The translations under genes were made by a program, and so were the position numbers. Under the pieces are notes generated by a model. It was not told the origin of the DNA. It saw only the letters and a list, made by a program, of their open reading frames with translations, and did no database searches. DNA of 49,469 nt from an uncultured Clostridia bacterium (GTDB lineage Bacteria > Bacillota > Clostridia > Peptostreptococcales > Anaerovoracaceae): NCBI GenBank assembly GCA_938034165.1, contig CALHKP010000063.1:1-49469 (forward strand). The letters are read 5' to 3'. Numbering within the stretch: position 1 is the first letter of the stretch; every line of letters begins with the position of its first letter. This document shows, piece after piece, positions 34,317-43,238 of this stretch.

Positions 34317-35774
34317 CTAAATATGTCTGCATTCATCAAGTGCTTCTCCAAGCAGCTTCACTGCCTGTCTTATCTCATCTTCGGTTACATTGCTGAAAGA
34401 TAGTCTGATATGACCTTTTCCTGTAATCTTCTCGTCATAAAAGACCCATCCCGGCATAATGAGAACACCCTTTTCTTCTGCAGACTTGCAAAGCTCTCTT
34501 TCGTTTATATCTTCTTCGAGAGTGCACCACAAAAGCAGTCCGCCCACAGGCTTTGCGTAGGTTATTCCTTTGTTCTTTATCTTGTCAAGCTCCTCACAGA
34601 GCGCATCCCGCCTCCGCTTATATACCTTGCGGATTCTTTCTATGTGGCTGTCAAATTCGCCTGAGTCTATATATTCGTTCAGAAAATACTGTCCCACACT
34701 GCTTACCATGGTCTCGTCAACGCTTATTGCATATCCCAGCATGTTAATAAAGTCAGCCGGACCAACCGTGTACCCGATTTTCAGCATGTACGGAAATGAC
34801 AGAGTGAAAGAGTACAGATAGATAACCATTTTATTGGTATCTAGGGTGTAAAGACTTGGCAGTCGCCTTTCTTCGTAGCAGAAGTCACTTTGATAATCCT
34901 CCTCTATAATCGGAACATTGTACACATTCGCAAGTCTCAGAAGCGTCGTTCTCTTCTCAAGTGACATTGTGATTCCCGTAGGGTTGTGATAATTCGGCAA
35001 AGTATATATGAACTTCGGCTTGTGAATTCTTATGGCATCTTCCAGAAGATCCATTCTCATTCCATCATTTTCCATCGGTATTGTTACAATATTAATTCCA
35101 CGATTGTAGAAAATACTGAAATTGTCTGGTACAAGAGGAGCCTCTGCGATTATACAGTCGCCCTCCCGCAAGTAAAGCATCATGAGATAGCCGATAATCT
35201 GATTTGTTTCTGACAAAATCTGAACATTTTTTGGTGTCACATAAATATTTCGGTCGGACAAAAGCCTGCATATGTTCTCTTTCAAATGGTCGGTTTCGGC
35301 CAGAAAGTCAGTGTACTTTCCTTCGCTTTTTCCGAAAATCCTATCCAAAACAGGTTCCATATTTGTAACAGGACTTATGCTGCAGTCCATAACCATGCCG
35401 CTCATACATATAACATCATCTCGCTCTGACTCTAGAAACAGCTCGTTAAAACGCTTCTCAGCTCTACGGTATTCGTATCTGAAGGCCTTTTCGAGGGGGA
35501 AGAATCTCTTTCCGAACTCCGTTATATCTCTCGGAGTTTTAACAAAGTAGCCCTTGGGCTTTTGCCTTGATGATATTACAAGTTCCTTTTCCATAAGCAC
35601 GTCGTATGCTTTGATTATCGTATTCCTGTGTACAGAAAGTTCTTCTGCAAGCTTTCTCTCTGCGGGAAGTTTGTAACCCGGCATCAGCTCCTGAGAATAT
35701 ATTTTTTCTGAGATTTCCTCTGCAATCTGCCTGTAAACAGGTATGCGGCTTTTTCTGTCAATTGACACCTTCAT
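34317..35774 (-). CDS. MocR-like GntR regulator with a degenerate aminotransferase domain
   Basis: A 485-residue chimera. Residues 1-80 are a GntR winged helix (RQIAEEISEKIYSQ...LPAERKLAEELSVHRNTI). The rest has a fold-type I aminotransferase pattern: YTLPNYHNPTG and IIEEDYQSDFCYEERR. The segment that normally holds the PLP-binding lysine (SFSKTLFPGLRLGY) here reads SFTLSFPYMLKIGY, so Leu325 takes the place of that lysine. The usual E.P.Y motif is also changed (EAPLVPDNF). The product probably regulates without a covalent PLP cofactor. It lies five bases after the MFS gene and before the AbgA-like gene; RBS is weak, so coupling is likely. Confidence 0.9.
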   Translation of the reverse strand: MKVSIDRKSRIPVYRQIAEEISEKIYSQELMPGYKLPAERKLAEELSVHRNTIIKAYDVLMEKELVISSRQKPKGYFVKTPRDITEFGKRFFPLEKAFRYEYRRAEKRFNELFLESERDDVICMSGMVMDCSISPVTNMEPVLDRIFGKSEGKYTDFLAETDHLKENICRLLSDRNIYVTPKNVQILSETNQIIGYLMMLYLREGDCIIAEAPLVPDNFSIFYNRGINIVTIPMENDGMRMDLLEDAIRIHKPKFIYTLPNYHNPTGITMSLEKRTTLLRLANVYNVPIIEEDYQSDFCYEERRLPSLYTLDTNKMVIYLYSFTLSFPYMLKIGYTVGPADFINMLGYAISVDETMVSSVGQYFLNEYIDSGEFDSHIERIRKVYKRRRDALCEELDKIKNKGITYAKPVGGLLLWCTLEEDINERELCKSAEEKGVLIMPGWVFYDEKITGKGHIRLSFSNVTEDEIRQAVKLLGEALDECRHI

Positions 35775-35779
35775 GATGT

Positions 35780-37054
35780 TTATTCTGCCTTTTCTTTCTT
35801 TACTTTCTTCATGTATCTATCCCATACAACCAGCATCAGAATACCGATTATCATAATAATAACCATTCCAATGAACATATAACGATAACCCAGATCCCCA
35901 AATTTGTCAAGAAGAATACCTGAGATATATGGGACTGCCATTTCAGGAAGGTAACCGATTGTGCACACAAGGCCGATTGCTGTACCTGCCACACGAAGTG
36001 GAATTCCGCCTTCATCCATCATGGAGAACACAAGGCTGTATCCGCCGTACATACCCAGGTAGATCATAATGCAAATTATGATAAATACTGTTGATGTCAT
36101 ATTACCCATCACAAGGAGAAGTAATGTACCAATTGCCATCAGTGCAAATGTTACATAAAGAACTCTTGATCTTCCGATTTTGTCAGCAATGATTCCGCTG
36201 CCGAATGCCGCTACCGGACGAACCCACTGTGCCGCTGCTGTTACAAAAGCTCCTGCTGTAGCAGCCATGCCGAAAGTTGATGTTGCATATGGTGTGAAGT
36301 ACCAGAATGCGATATTCATTACATATGCGCAGCATAGGATTGCTGAAAGAATCCATACAGCCGGCATCTTGATAACGTCTTTTACCTGTGAAAGGCTGAT
36401 TTTGTCGTTTCTTTCTTCTTCAACAACTGTGTCTTTCTGTGGCTCTTTCATCAGGAAGAACAGTGCAATACCAAGTACGATTGCGATTACTGAGTAGTAG
36501 ATGATTACTGAGTTCAGACCGCCCAAGTCTCCCATTTTCTTCTGGAAGAAATTGAAAATTGCAAGGAAGCAAACTGTATCGATTGCATAAACGATTCCGC
36601 GGCCCCCATCCATAAATCCGTAAGCCTTGCTCTGTTCGTTTTCACTTGCGATTTCACGAAGGCTCTTCAGAAGTGAAGGCCAAAATGCAAACAGTGATGT
36701 GAATCCCCACAGTGCATAAATGGCAAGTAGCATTGCATAGCTTGGATTGAACAGATGCAGGATTCCTCCAACACCTGTCAGAATCAGTGATGTAGACATA
36801 AGCTTTCTTGTAGAAACCATATCTGCAACAACTCCGCCAAACAGGTATGAAATCATACCGAAAAGGCCGAACATTGCTCCAAACATACCCATCTGTGTGT
36901 TTGTCAGATGATAAGTTTCAAGATATGCGTCATAAAAATATGATCTGAAATATGGCAGACCGTAAATCATCGCTCCTGCGATTGTAATTAATACCAGATG
37001 AAACATGTGCTTCTTAAGTTTTGATTCTTGGTTTGGTGTTTTTACTTCACCCAT
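35780..37054 (-). CDS. Major facilitator superfamily transporter
   Basis: A 12-segment carrier of 424 residues with a central cytoplasmic loop (MKEPQKDTVVEEERND). The signature after helix 2 (GGVVADMVSTRKLM) and its copy in the second half (GIIADKIGRSRVL) are present. It resembles the YihN-like group of uncharacterised carriers, a tentative placement. I start at the ATG at 37054, eight bases after AAGGAG; a GTG three codons upstream touches the ribosome site. The gene leads the operon with the MocR-like regulator and the AbgA-like hydrolase, so it may import the hydrolase's substrate. The upstream region 37055-37249 is AT-rich with an unclear promoter (TGATATTAT near 37120). Confidence 0.88.
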   Translation of the reverse strand: MGEVKTPNQESKLKKHMFHLVLITIAGAMIYGLPYFRSYFYDAYLETYHLTNTQMGMFGAMFGLFGMISYLFGGVVADMVSTRKLMSTSLILTGVGGILHLFNPSYAMLLAIYALWGFTSLFAFWPSLLKSLREIASENEQSKAYGFMDGGRGIVYAIDTVCFLAIFNFFQKKMGDLGGLNSVIIYYSVIAIVLGIALFFLMKEPQKDTVVEEERNDKISLSQVKDVIKMPAVWILSAILCCAYVMNIAFWYFTPYATSTFGMAATAGAFVTAAAQWVRPVAAFGSGIIADKIGRSRVLYVTFALMAIGTLLLLVMGNMTSTVFIIICIMIYLGMYGGYSLVFSMMDEGGIPLRVAGTAIGLVCTIGYLPEMAVPYISGILLDKFGDLGYRYMFIGMVIIMIIGILMLVVWDRYMKKVKKEKAE

Positions 37055-37249
37055 TTTTTTCACTCCTTCAAATTCAATAAATTTTATAATTACGTGTGTT
37101 TTAAGCTCTCAACAACGTCTATATAATATCAAAATGCTAGACAATATAAAGTACCAAAAAAACAAAAAACCACTTTTTTGTAGTCCAAAACCTCATTTTT
37201 CTGAATAATCAAAGCACATTTACGTTATTGACCATGCAGCTGAAACCGT

Positions 37250-37293
37250 TGAAATAAAAAAGGTTTGGGACTTTTTTACGTTCTCCAAACCTT
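37250..37293 (-). terminator. Terminator of the queH-asnA-priA...rpe operon
   Basis: AAGGTTTGG (37260-37268) and CCAAACCTT (37285-37293) form a perfect 9-bp stem. On the minus strand it is followed at once by TTTTTTATTT. It lies 35 bases past the stop of the histidine phosphatase gene. Confidence 0.85.
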
Positions 37294-37327
37294 AATCTTT
37301 TTTAAATAAAATTTTCTAAATATTTTT

Positions 37328-37867
37328 TTAAAAATCGTATCTTACTATCTCGCAATTTCCGACACCGAATGAAGCATATTCCTCATTTGTCATATCCGAA
37401 AAATATGATTTTACCACTCTGGAAATCCCATTGTGAGCAACTAGAATATATGTCTTTTCTTCCGCCTCTTCTTTGATTTCATCCAGCAGATTGTAAACTC
37501 TCTGAGCTACTCTGAGGGTTGATTCTCCCCCGTCATAGCTGTAAACAAAGCTTTCTTTTGTTTTTTCGAATTCTTTGCTGTCTCTCGGAGTTGATTCCCA
37601 TCTTCCGAAATGCTGCTCCTTCAGTCTGGGTTCCATAACTGCAGGAATCCCGGTAATATCTGAGATATGCTTTGCTGTGTCAGCGGCACGCATCAGCGGT
37701 GAATGAAGAATCGCATCGGCTTTGATACCTGCCTCCAGAATCTTCTTTCCGGCTTCAAATCCCTGTTTATGTCCCACTTCTGTCAGCTCAACATCTGTCG
37801 ATCCGCAAATCTTGTTTTCCACGTTCCACACGGTTTCGCCATGTCTGATAAAATACAAATGTCCCAT
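37328..37867 (-). CDS. Histidine phosphatase (phosphoglycerate mutase-like)
   Basis: A 179-residue phosphatase of the RHG clade. The N-terminus MGHLYFIRHGETVWN carries the catalytic His, the acid LKEQHFGRWE sits mid-protein, and the second His is in ILVAHNGISRVV. The length and loops suit a broad-specificity phosphatase (GpmB/CobC/PhoE type) and not a glycolytic mutase. It follows rpe by 22 bases and takes the place that thiN holds in the B. subtilis cluster. Substrate unknown. Confidence 0.88.
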   Translation of the reverse strand: MGHLYFIRHGETVWNVENKICGSTDVELTEVGHKQGFEAGKKILEAGIKADAILHSPLMRAADTAKHISDITGIPAVMEPRLKEQHFGRWESTPRDSKEFEKTKESFVYSYDGGESTLRVAQRVYNLLDEIKEEAEEKTYILVAHNGISRVVKSYFSDMTNEEYASFGVGNCEIVRYDF

Positions 37868-37889
37868 TTCCTGTCTCCCCTTTTTTTCC

Positions 37890-38543
37890 TTATTTTATGA
37901 TGCCGTTAAAGTCCTGAACTCGCTTTGCAACATCTTCCGCCTTAAATACTGCTGATCCGGCAACGAAGATATCAACGCCGCAGTCCTTCAGCATTTTTGC
38001 ATTGTCAAGAGTAACTCCTCCGTCTACTTCAATAACAAAATCAAGATTTTTTTCTTCTCTTATCTTTGCAAGCTCCCTGATTTTTTCGCAGGCAACAGGT
38101 ATGAACTTCTGACCTCCGAATCCCGGATTTACTGACATTACAAGCACAAGGTCAACATCCTCAAGAATGCATTCAAGTGTTGATACGGGTGTTGCAGGGT
38201 TAAGCGCAACTCCGGCCTTTACTCCGAGGTCTTTGATTTTCTGGATACTTCTGTGAAGGTGAACCGAAGCCTCCTGGTGTATTACAATAAATTCTGTTTT
38301 TTCTGTTACAAAATCCTCAACATACTTGTCCGGATTCTCAATCATAAGATGTACGTCATAAGGTGCTGTATCGTGTCTGTCAAGTGACTTCATTACCGCT
38401 GCACCAAAACTGATATTAGGTACAAAATGTCCATCCATTACATCAATATGAAGATATTCCGCTCCGGCTTTGCTGACAGAAACAGCATCTTCTCCAAGTC
38501 TTGAAAAGTCAGCCGAAAGAAGTGACGGTGCTAGTTTTCCCAT
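37890..38543 (-). CDS. rpe: Ribulose-phosphate 3-epimerase
   Basis: TIM-barrel enzyme interconverting ribulose-5-phosphate and xylulose-5-phosphate. The 217-residue product has LAPSLLSADF, the metal and catalytic residues in HIDVMDGHFVPN and DVHLMIENP, MSVNPGFGGQKF, and the phosphate-binding EVDGGV and VAGSAVF. GGAGG lies before the ATG. It lies 28 bases after rsgA, the order found in the conserved Firmicutes cluster. Confidence 0.96.
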   Translation of the reverse strand: MGKLAPSLLSADFSRLGEDAVSVSKAGAEYLHIDVMDGHFVPNISFGAAVMKSLDRHDTAPYDVHLMIENPDKYVEDFVTEKTEFIVIHQEASVHLHRSIQKIKDLGVKAGVALNPATPVSTLECILEDVDLVLVMSVNPGFGGQKFIPVACEKIRELAKIREEKNLDFVIEVDGGVTLDNAKMLKDCGVDIFVAGSAVFKAEDVAKRVQDFNGIIK

Positions 38544-38571
38544 TTTATTTCCTCCATCTCTGATTCAAAGA

Positions 38572-39435
38572 TCAGTACTTTTTCCTCTTTCTGATTTCTT
38601 CTATATTCGAAATATATGATTTGTATCGCTCCTGCGAAATTTTGCCTTCTTCAACTGCAGCTCGCACGCTACAGTCAGGCTCCTTAAGGTGTCTGCAGTC
38701 ATCAAATCTGCATCCTCCCGCATATTTTTCTATCTCCGGATAAAAGGATCCAAGTTCGCTTTCTTCCACATCCAGAATATCAAAAGAAGTGAATCCCGGC
38801 GTATCAAAGATTCTGCCCTCTCCGCTTTCGAAAATTTCCACATGCCTTGTGGTATGCTTTCCTCGAGATGTCTTGGTGCTCACATGACCCGTTTCCATGT
38901 TTGCCTCCGGCACCAGCAGGTTTATCAAAGTCGATTTGCCTACTCCCGACGGACCTGCAAATGCAATAGAGCCGCCTGATATGTGCTTTTTCAGCTCAGC
39001 AATTCCGTCACCTGTTTTTGCACTGACAAAAACCACCGGATAAACTCCGCCGTAAATTTTTTCGATGTTTTCAAGAAATTCCTTCTTTGCAAGGTCTGCT
39101 TTGTTGATACATATAACTGCATCTGTATGATTTTTTTCGGCCATTATAAGGAATCTGTCTATAATTTCAAAGTTAGGTTTCGGTTTTGCCGCTGCTGCAA
39201 CGATTATAAATCTGTCCACATTTACAATAGGCGGTCTGATAAAGGCATTTCTTCTTTCCTCTATCGAATTGATTACAGAATCGCCGTCTTCTCTGATTTC
39301 CAAATCTACATAATCGCCTACAGCCAGGGAAAAACCGTCCTTTTTTAAAAGGCCTCTGCCTTTTGCTCTAAACACGCCATCGGCGGTCTTTACATAGTAA
39401 AAACCACCGATGCCCTTAATTATCAATCCACGCAT
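38572..39435 (-). CDS. rsgA: Ribosome small subunit GTPase RsgA (CpgA)
   Basis: Circularly permuted GTPase acting in 30S subunit maturation, 287 residues. An N-terminal OB domain is followed by the permuted G motifs: NKAD (G4), GPSGVGKSTLIN (G1), a T/S-rich switch with KHTTRH, and DTPGF (G3). A C-terminal zinc finger uses CRFDDCRHL and a later DCSV. It lies 16 bases after prkC, whose homolog in B. subtilis phosphorylates CpgA. A normal-looking gene. Confidence 0.95.
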   Translation of the reverse strand: MRGLIIKGIGGFYYVKTADGVFRAKGRGLLKKDGFSLAVGDYVDLEIREDGDSVINSIEERRNAFIRPPIVNVDRFIIVAAAAKPKPNFEIIDRFLIMAEKNHTDAVICINKADLAKKEFLENIEKIYGGVYPVVFVSAKTGDGIAELKKHISGGSIAFAGPSGVGKSTLINLLVPEANMETGHVSTKTSRGKHTTRHVEIFESGEGRIFDTPGFTSFDILDVEESELGSFYPEIEKYAGGCRFDDCRHLKEPDCSVRAAVEEGKISQERYKSYISNIEEIRKRKKY

Positions 39436-39451
39436 ATTAAGTTCTCTCTAA

Positions 39452-41185
39452 CTATTCAGTGCCTTCTTCATCTGTGCCGCCGGTTTCACCACCTGACTCG
39501 GTTGACTTTTCTTTGGCTACCACAATATTGATAGAAGTTCCCTTTGCAAGTTCAGTTCCTTCAGCATACTGCTGTTCCATAACAACGCCTGCTTTGTATG
39601 TATTGCTTTCGCCGTAAATTACTTCTCCAACTGTAAATCCTGCACTTGTTATTGCTGATTTAGCAGCTTCAACGGACAGTCCTGTAAGTCTCGGAACTGT
39701 TGGTTTTTTCTTGCCTTTGCTTACTACAATATCTACACGGGATCCTTCATCAGCGCTTGAACCTGCGGATGGAGTCTGCTCGATTATGATACCTTCTTCC
39801 GCATCGCTTTCCTTATATGATACGCTTCCAAGCTTATATCCATATTCTGCAAGAAGTGCGTCTATCTCTGATTCTGATGTAAATGTTTTGTTAATCAGGC
39901 TTGGTACAACTCCGCTCTTTTCACCTGCGCTGAGCATTACAGTTACAGTTCTGCCCTGCTTGATTCTTGTTCCCTTAAGAGGTGTCTGAGAAACAATTCT
40001 TCCTTCTTCAATTTCAGTACTTGGAACTTCTTTTCCTTCTTTGATTTTGAGTCCCAGTGCATCAAGCTCTTCTTTTGCCTCATCATAAGTCATGTTCTTA
40101 AGATCAGGAACTTCAACTTCTTCTCCGCTTCCGCCTATAACACCGGTAGCATAAAGAACACCGAATACAGCTGCAATAAGTGCAATTGCACCTATGACAC
40201 AACCAATGATAATCTTTTTCTTCTTAGCTGCCTCTTCATCTTCTGTCTTTTTCTTCTTGTTTTTCTTTGACTTCTTGGATGGTTCGCCTACAAGCTTGTT
40301 AAGCTCATCGTCGTCATCATGAGAAGCATCGTTCTTAGCAGAGAAAATATCATTTCCCACTACCTTTGATACGAATTCTATGTTTTCCAATTCTTCAATC
40401 ATTGCATCTGCACTGCTGTATCTGTTTGATGGCAACTTGTCTGTAGCTTTCATTACAGCCTTTTCCAATGCCGGAGGAAGACCTTTTACATATCTTGAAA
40501 GTGGCGGAATATCATCGTTTATATGCATCAAAGCAATCTGCACCGCATTGTCCCCATCAAATGGAACTCTTCCTGTAAGCATTTCGTATAATACGATGCC
40601 CAGAGAATAAATATCAGATCTCGCGTCTACATTTGAACCCTTTGCCTGTTCAGGTGAGAAATAGTGAACTGAACCCATAATCTTGTTTGATTCAGCCACC
40701 ATAGTGGAATTGCTTACTGCTTTTGCTATACCAAAGTCTGCAAGCTTTGCTACGCCTTCTTTTGTAATCATAATATTGTGAGGCTTTACATCTCTGTGAA
40801 TTATATTATTTTTGTGCGCAAGGCTGAGAGCTGAAGCAACCTGTTTTGTTATTTCAATAGCAGTCTTGTATTCGAGAGGTGCCTTTTCCTCAATAATCTC
40901 ACTGAGCGGTCTTCCGTCAACAAGCTCCATTACTATGTAATTAATATTTCCTTCTTTACCTACATCATAAATGCTCACAATGTTTGGATGCTGCAGTCCT
41001 GCTGCGGCCTGTGACTCTCTCTTGAAGCTTTCCAGAAACTGCTCGTCCTTTGTAAATTCCGGTCTCAGAATTTTGATTGCAACATATCTGTTAAGTAATC
41101 TACATTTTGCTTTGTAGACAACGGCCATTCCGCCTTCGCCTATCTTTTCTATTAATTCATATCTCCCTGCAAGTAATTTACTCAT
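39452..41185 (-). CDS. prkC: PASTA-domain Ser/Thr kinase PrkC/StkP
   Basis: Membrane receptor kinase sensing peptidoglycan fragments. The kinase domain (about 1-270) has the glycine loop GEGGMAVVYKA, the HRDVKPHNI loop and DFGIA. A lysine-rich juxtamembrane stretch and one membrane segment (about 326-351) follow. Three PASTA repeats fill the outside (about 357-560), with a short Gly/Thr/Glu tail. I use the ATG at 41185, with GGAGG ten bases upstream; it overlaps the prpC stop by four bases (ATGA). The phosphatase gene directly upstream is the standard partner. Substrates may include RsgA encoded next. Confidence 0.95.
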   Translation of the reverse strand: MSKLLAGRYELIEKIGEGGMAVVYKAKCRLLNRYVAIKILRPEFTKDEQFLESFKRESQAAAGLQHPNIVSIYDVGKEGNINYIVMELVDGRPLSEIIEEKAPLEYKTAIEITKQVASALSLAHKNNIIHRDVKPHNIMITKEGVAKLADFGIAKAVSNSTMVAESNKIMGSVHYFSPEQAKGSNVDARSDIYSLGIVLYEMLTGRVPFDGDNAVQIALMHINDDIPPLSRYVKGLPPALEKAVMKATDKLPSNRYSSADAMIEELENIEFVSKVVGNDIFSAKNDASHDDDDELNKLVGEPSKKSKKNKKKKTEDEEAAKKKKIIIGCVIGAIALIAAVFGVLYATGVIGGSGEEVEVPDLKNMTYDEAKEELDALGLKIKEGKEVPSTEIEEGRIVSQTPLKGTRIKQGRTVTVMLSAGEKSGVVPSLINKTFTSESEIDALLAEYGYKLGSVSYKESDAEEGIIIEQTPSAGSSADEGSRVDIVVSKGKKKPTVPRLTGLSVEAAKSAITSAGFTVGEVIYGESNTYKAGVVMEQQYAEGTELAKGTSINIVVAKEKSTESGGETGGTDEEGTE

Positions 41186-41925
41186 TTGATATCTTCCTCC
41201 ATTATTTTTATACATACTACGGTTATATTATCATGGCCTCCGTTTTCGTTTGCTCTGTCTACCAGCCTGTCACAAGCCTCCTGCATAGACAAACCTCCCG
41301 AAATAATTCCGGTCATCTCCGTTTCTTCGATCTCACCATAAAGACCATCCGTACATATCAAAACTATGTCTCCTACTTTTGTGGATACCTTGAAAAAGTC
41401 AGGCTCCACATTTTCTTCCGCTCCCACTGCCTTGGTTATCATGTTGCGATTTTCGTGGGTTTTTGCCTCCTCCTCAGTGATAAGTCCTTTTTTTACCAAG
41501 GTGTTCACATATGTGTGATCTTCTGTTATTTGCGTAAGCTTACCGCCTCTGCAGATATATGCCCGGCTGTCACCTATATTCATTATGTACAGTGAGCTTC
41601 CTGCAACATATGCGGCAACAAGGGTTGTTGCCATACCTTTGTTTTCTTCGTTCTTCTTCGACAGATCAAAAACAGTAAAGTTCACATGCTCTATGCACCT
41701 GAAAAAGTAATCTCTAATTACTTTACTGCTTTTCAGACCATCAAGAGGATTCCGGCAGATGTAATCCGCTACTTTTTTGACCGCTGTTGAACTGGCCAAA
41801 TCTCCGGAGTTTTCTCCACCTACGCCATCTGCCACAACAAATACACCCTCATCGCTCATAACGAAACATGCATCCTCGTTGGCAGTTCTCCTGACGCCCT
41901 TGTCTGTCCTCAATCCGACATCCAT
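41182..41925 (-). CDS. prpC: PP2C-type Ser/Thr protein phosphatase PrpC/Stp
   Basis: Metal-dependent phosphatase opposing PrkC. The 247-residue product has the PP2C motifs RTDKGVRRTANEDA, VFVVADGVGG, NIGDSRAY, LICTDGLYGE and GGHDNITVV, with metal-binding aspartates in place. The ATG at 41925 overlaps the rsmB stop by one base (TGATG) with AGGAGG six bases upstream. It shares a 4-base overlap with prkC. No signal peptide or membrane segment, so cytoplasmic. Confidence 0.95.
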   Translation of the reverse strand: MDVGLRTDKGVRRTANEDACFVMSDEGVFVVADGVGGENSGDLASSTAVKKVADYICRNPLDGLKSSKVIRDYFFRCIEHVNFTVFDLSKKNEENKGMATTLVAAYVAGSSLYIMNIGDSRAYICRGGKLTQITEDHTYVNTLVKKGLITEEEAKTHENRNMITKAVGAEENVEPDFFKVSTKVGDIVLICTDGLYGEIEETEMTGIISGGLSMQEACDRLVDRANENGGHDNITVVCIKIMEEDIK

Positions 41926-43226
41926 CAAGCTCCTCCTATACCATCTTTCGCCTTTTCCATCAAAGCCACAAAGAACCCATCGCTTCCGTCTGTATCCGGC
42001 ATCAGCTGCCTCTGCTCAAGAAGTTCAAACTCTCCGTTCTCTGATAAAAACTTTTTTATAACGTCTTCGTTTTCCAATCTGTTGATTGTACATGTGCTGT
42101 AAACAATCTTTCCGCCCGGTTTCAGATACCTTCCGGCATTCTCCAAAATCCTGAGTTGAAGATTAGAAAGCTGATTTATATCATCCGGCTCATCCTTGTA
42201 TTTGATCTCCGGTTTTCTTCTGATTACACCAAGCCCCGAACATGGCACATCACACAGCACCTTGTCCGCAGTTTCAATAAGAGCTTCATCCAGCTTCGCT
42301 GCATCTCGAACCTGTGCATCTATTATCTCGATTCCAAGTCTCTTAGCCTGCTTATTTATCAGCTGTACTCTGTGCTCATAAATATCAAATCCTTTTATAT
42401 TTCCCCTGTTTTCCATGATTTCTGCAAGAGCACAGGTTTTTCCTCCAGGCGCTGCGCACATATCTATAACCTGCTCTCCCGGCTCCGGTGAAAGGGTAAT
42501 TGCTGCATAAACAGACTCTTCGTTCTGAACAGAAGCATAGCCCATCCTGTATATGTCCGTTTCCAGAAATCCACTTCCCTTTATGAAAACAGCGCGGTCT
42601 GCAAGACTGCTTTTTTCTGTCTCAAATCCGAGCGCCTGAAGCTTTTCTGTCAGCTCGTTCACATCTGTTTTAAGAGTATTTACTCTCACTGTAACCGGTG
42701 GAACACTGTTTCCGAAAGCAAGAATCTTTTCGCATCTTTCGCTCCCGAACTGTTTAAGCCACAGCTTCACTATCCAAAGTGCACAAGAATATCTTACAGA
42801 CAGATACTTAGCCTCATCCTTTTCTCTGTCCGGAAGTTCTATACCTGCACCTTTTTTTAGGTAACCTCTCAAAACCCCGTTTATAAATCCTTCTCTTCCT
42901 CTGAGCACCTTTCGCGCCAGCGAAACCGTTTCGTTAACAGCTGCATATTCCGGAACCGAATTCATAAATTTTATCTGATAAATCCCCATTCTTAGAAGGG
43001 TAAGTGCGTCTTTTTTGATTCCCTTAAGGCCTTTTGCCGCAAGTTTATCAATTATGTAATCGAGATAAATCCGGTTTTCAGTCACGCCATATACCAATTC
43101 ACGAACAAAGGAAGGTGAAGGCGGATTGCCCTTTTCTATCGTCTTATTAAGTTCAATATTAGAATACGATTCATTCTTTTCCATTGCAAAAAGAACTTCG
43201 TATGCCGCTTTTCTGTTTAAATCCAT
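41925..43226 (-). CDS. rsmB: 16S rRNA (cytosine-C5)-methyltransferase RsmB
   Basis: Methylates C967 of 16S rRNA in E. coli. The 433-residue product has an N-terminal NusB-like RNA-binding domain (RKAAYEVLFAMEKNESYSNI). The SAM domain has MCAAPGGKTCALAE, the DVPCSGLG motif with a conserved Cys, and the catalytic YSTCT. It lies 12 bases after fmt, overlapping the start of prpC. Standard family length. Confidence 0.95.
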   Translation of the reverse strand: MDLNRKAAYEVLFAMEKNESYSNIELNKTIEKGNPPSPSFVRELVYGVTENRIYLDYIIDKLAAKGLKGIKKDALTLLRMGIYQIKFMNSVPEYAAVNETVSLARKVLRGREGFINGVLRGYLKKGAGIELPDREKDEAKYLSVRYSCALWIVKLWLKQFGSERCEKILAFGNSVPPVTVRVNTLKTDVNELTEKLQALGFETEKSSLADRAVFIKGSGFLETDIYRMGYASVQNEESVYAAITLSPEPGEQVIDMCAAPGGKTCALAEIMENRGNIKGFDIYEHRVQLINKQAKRLGIEIIDAQVRDAAKLDEALIETADKVLCDVPCSGLGVIRRKPEIKYKDEPDDINQLSNLQLRILENAGRYLKPGGKIVYSTCTINRLENEDVIKKFLSENGEFELLEQRQLMPDTDGSDGFFVALMEKAKDGIGGA

Positions 43227-43238
43227 AATACCTCTGTT

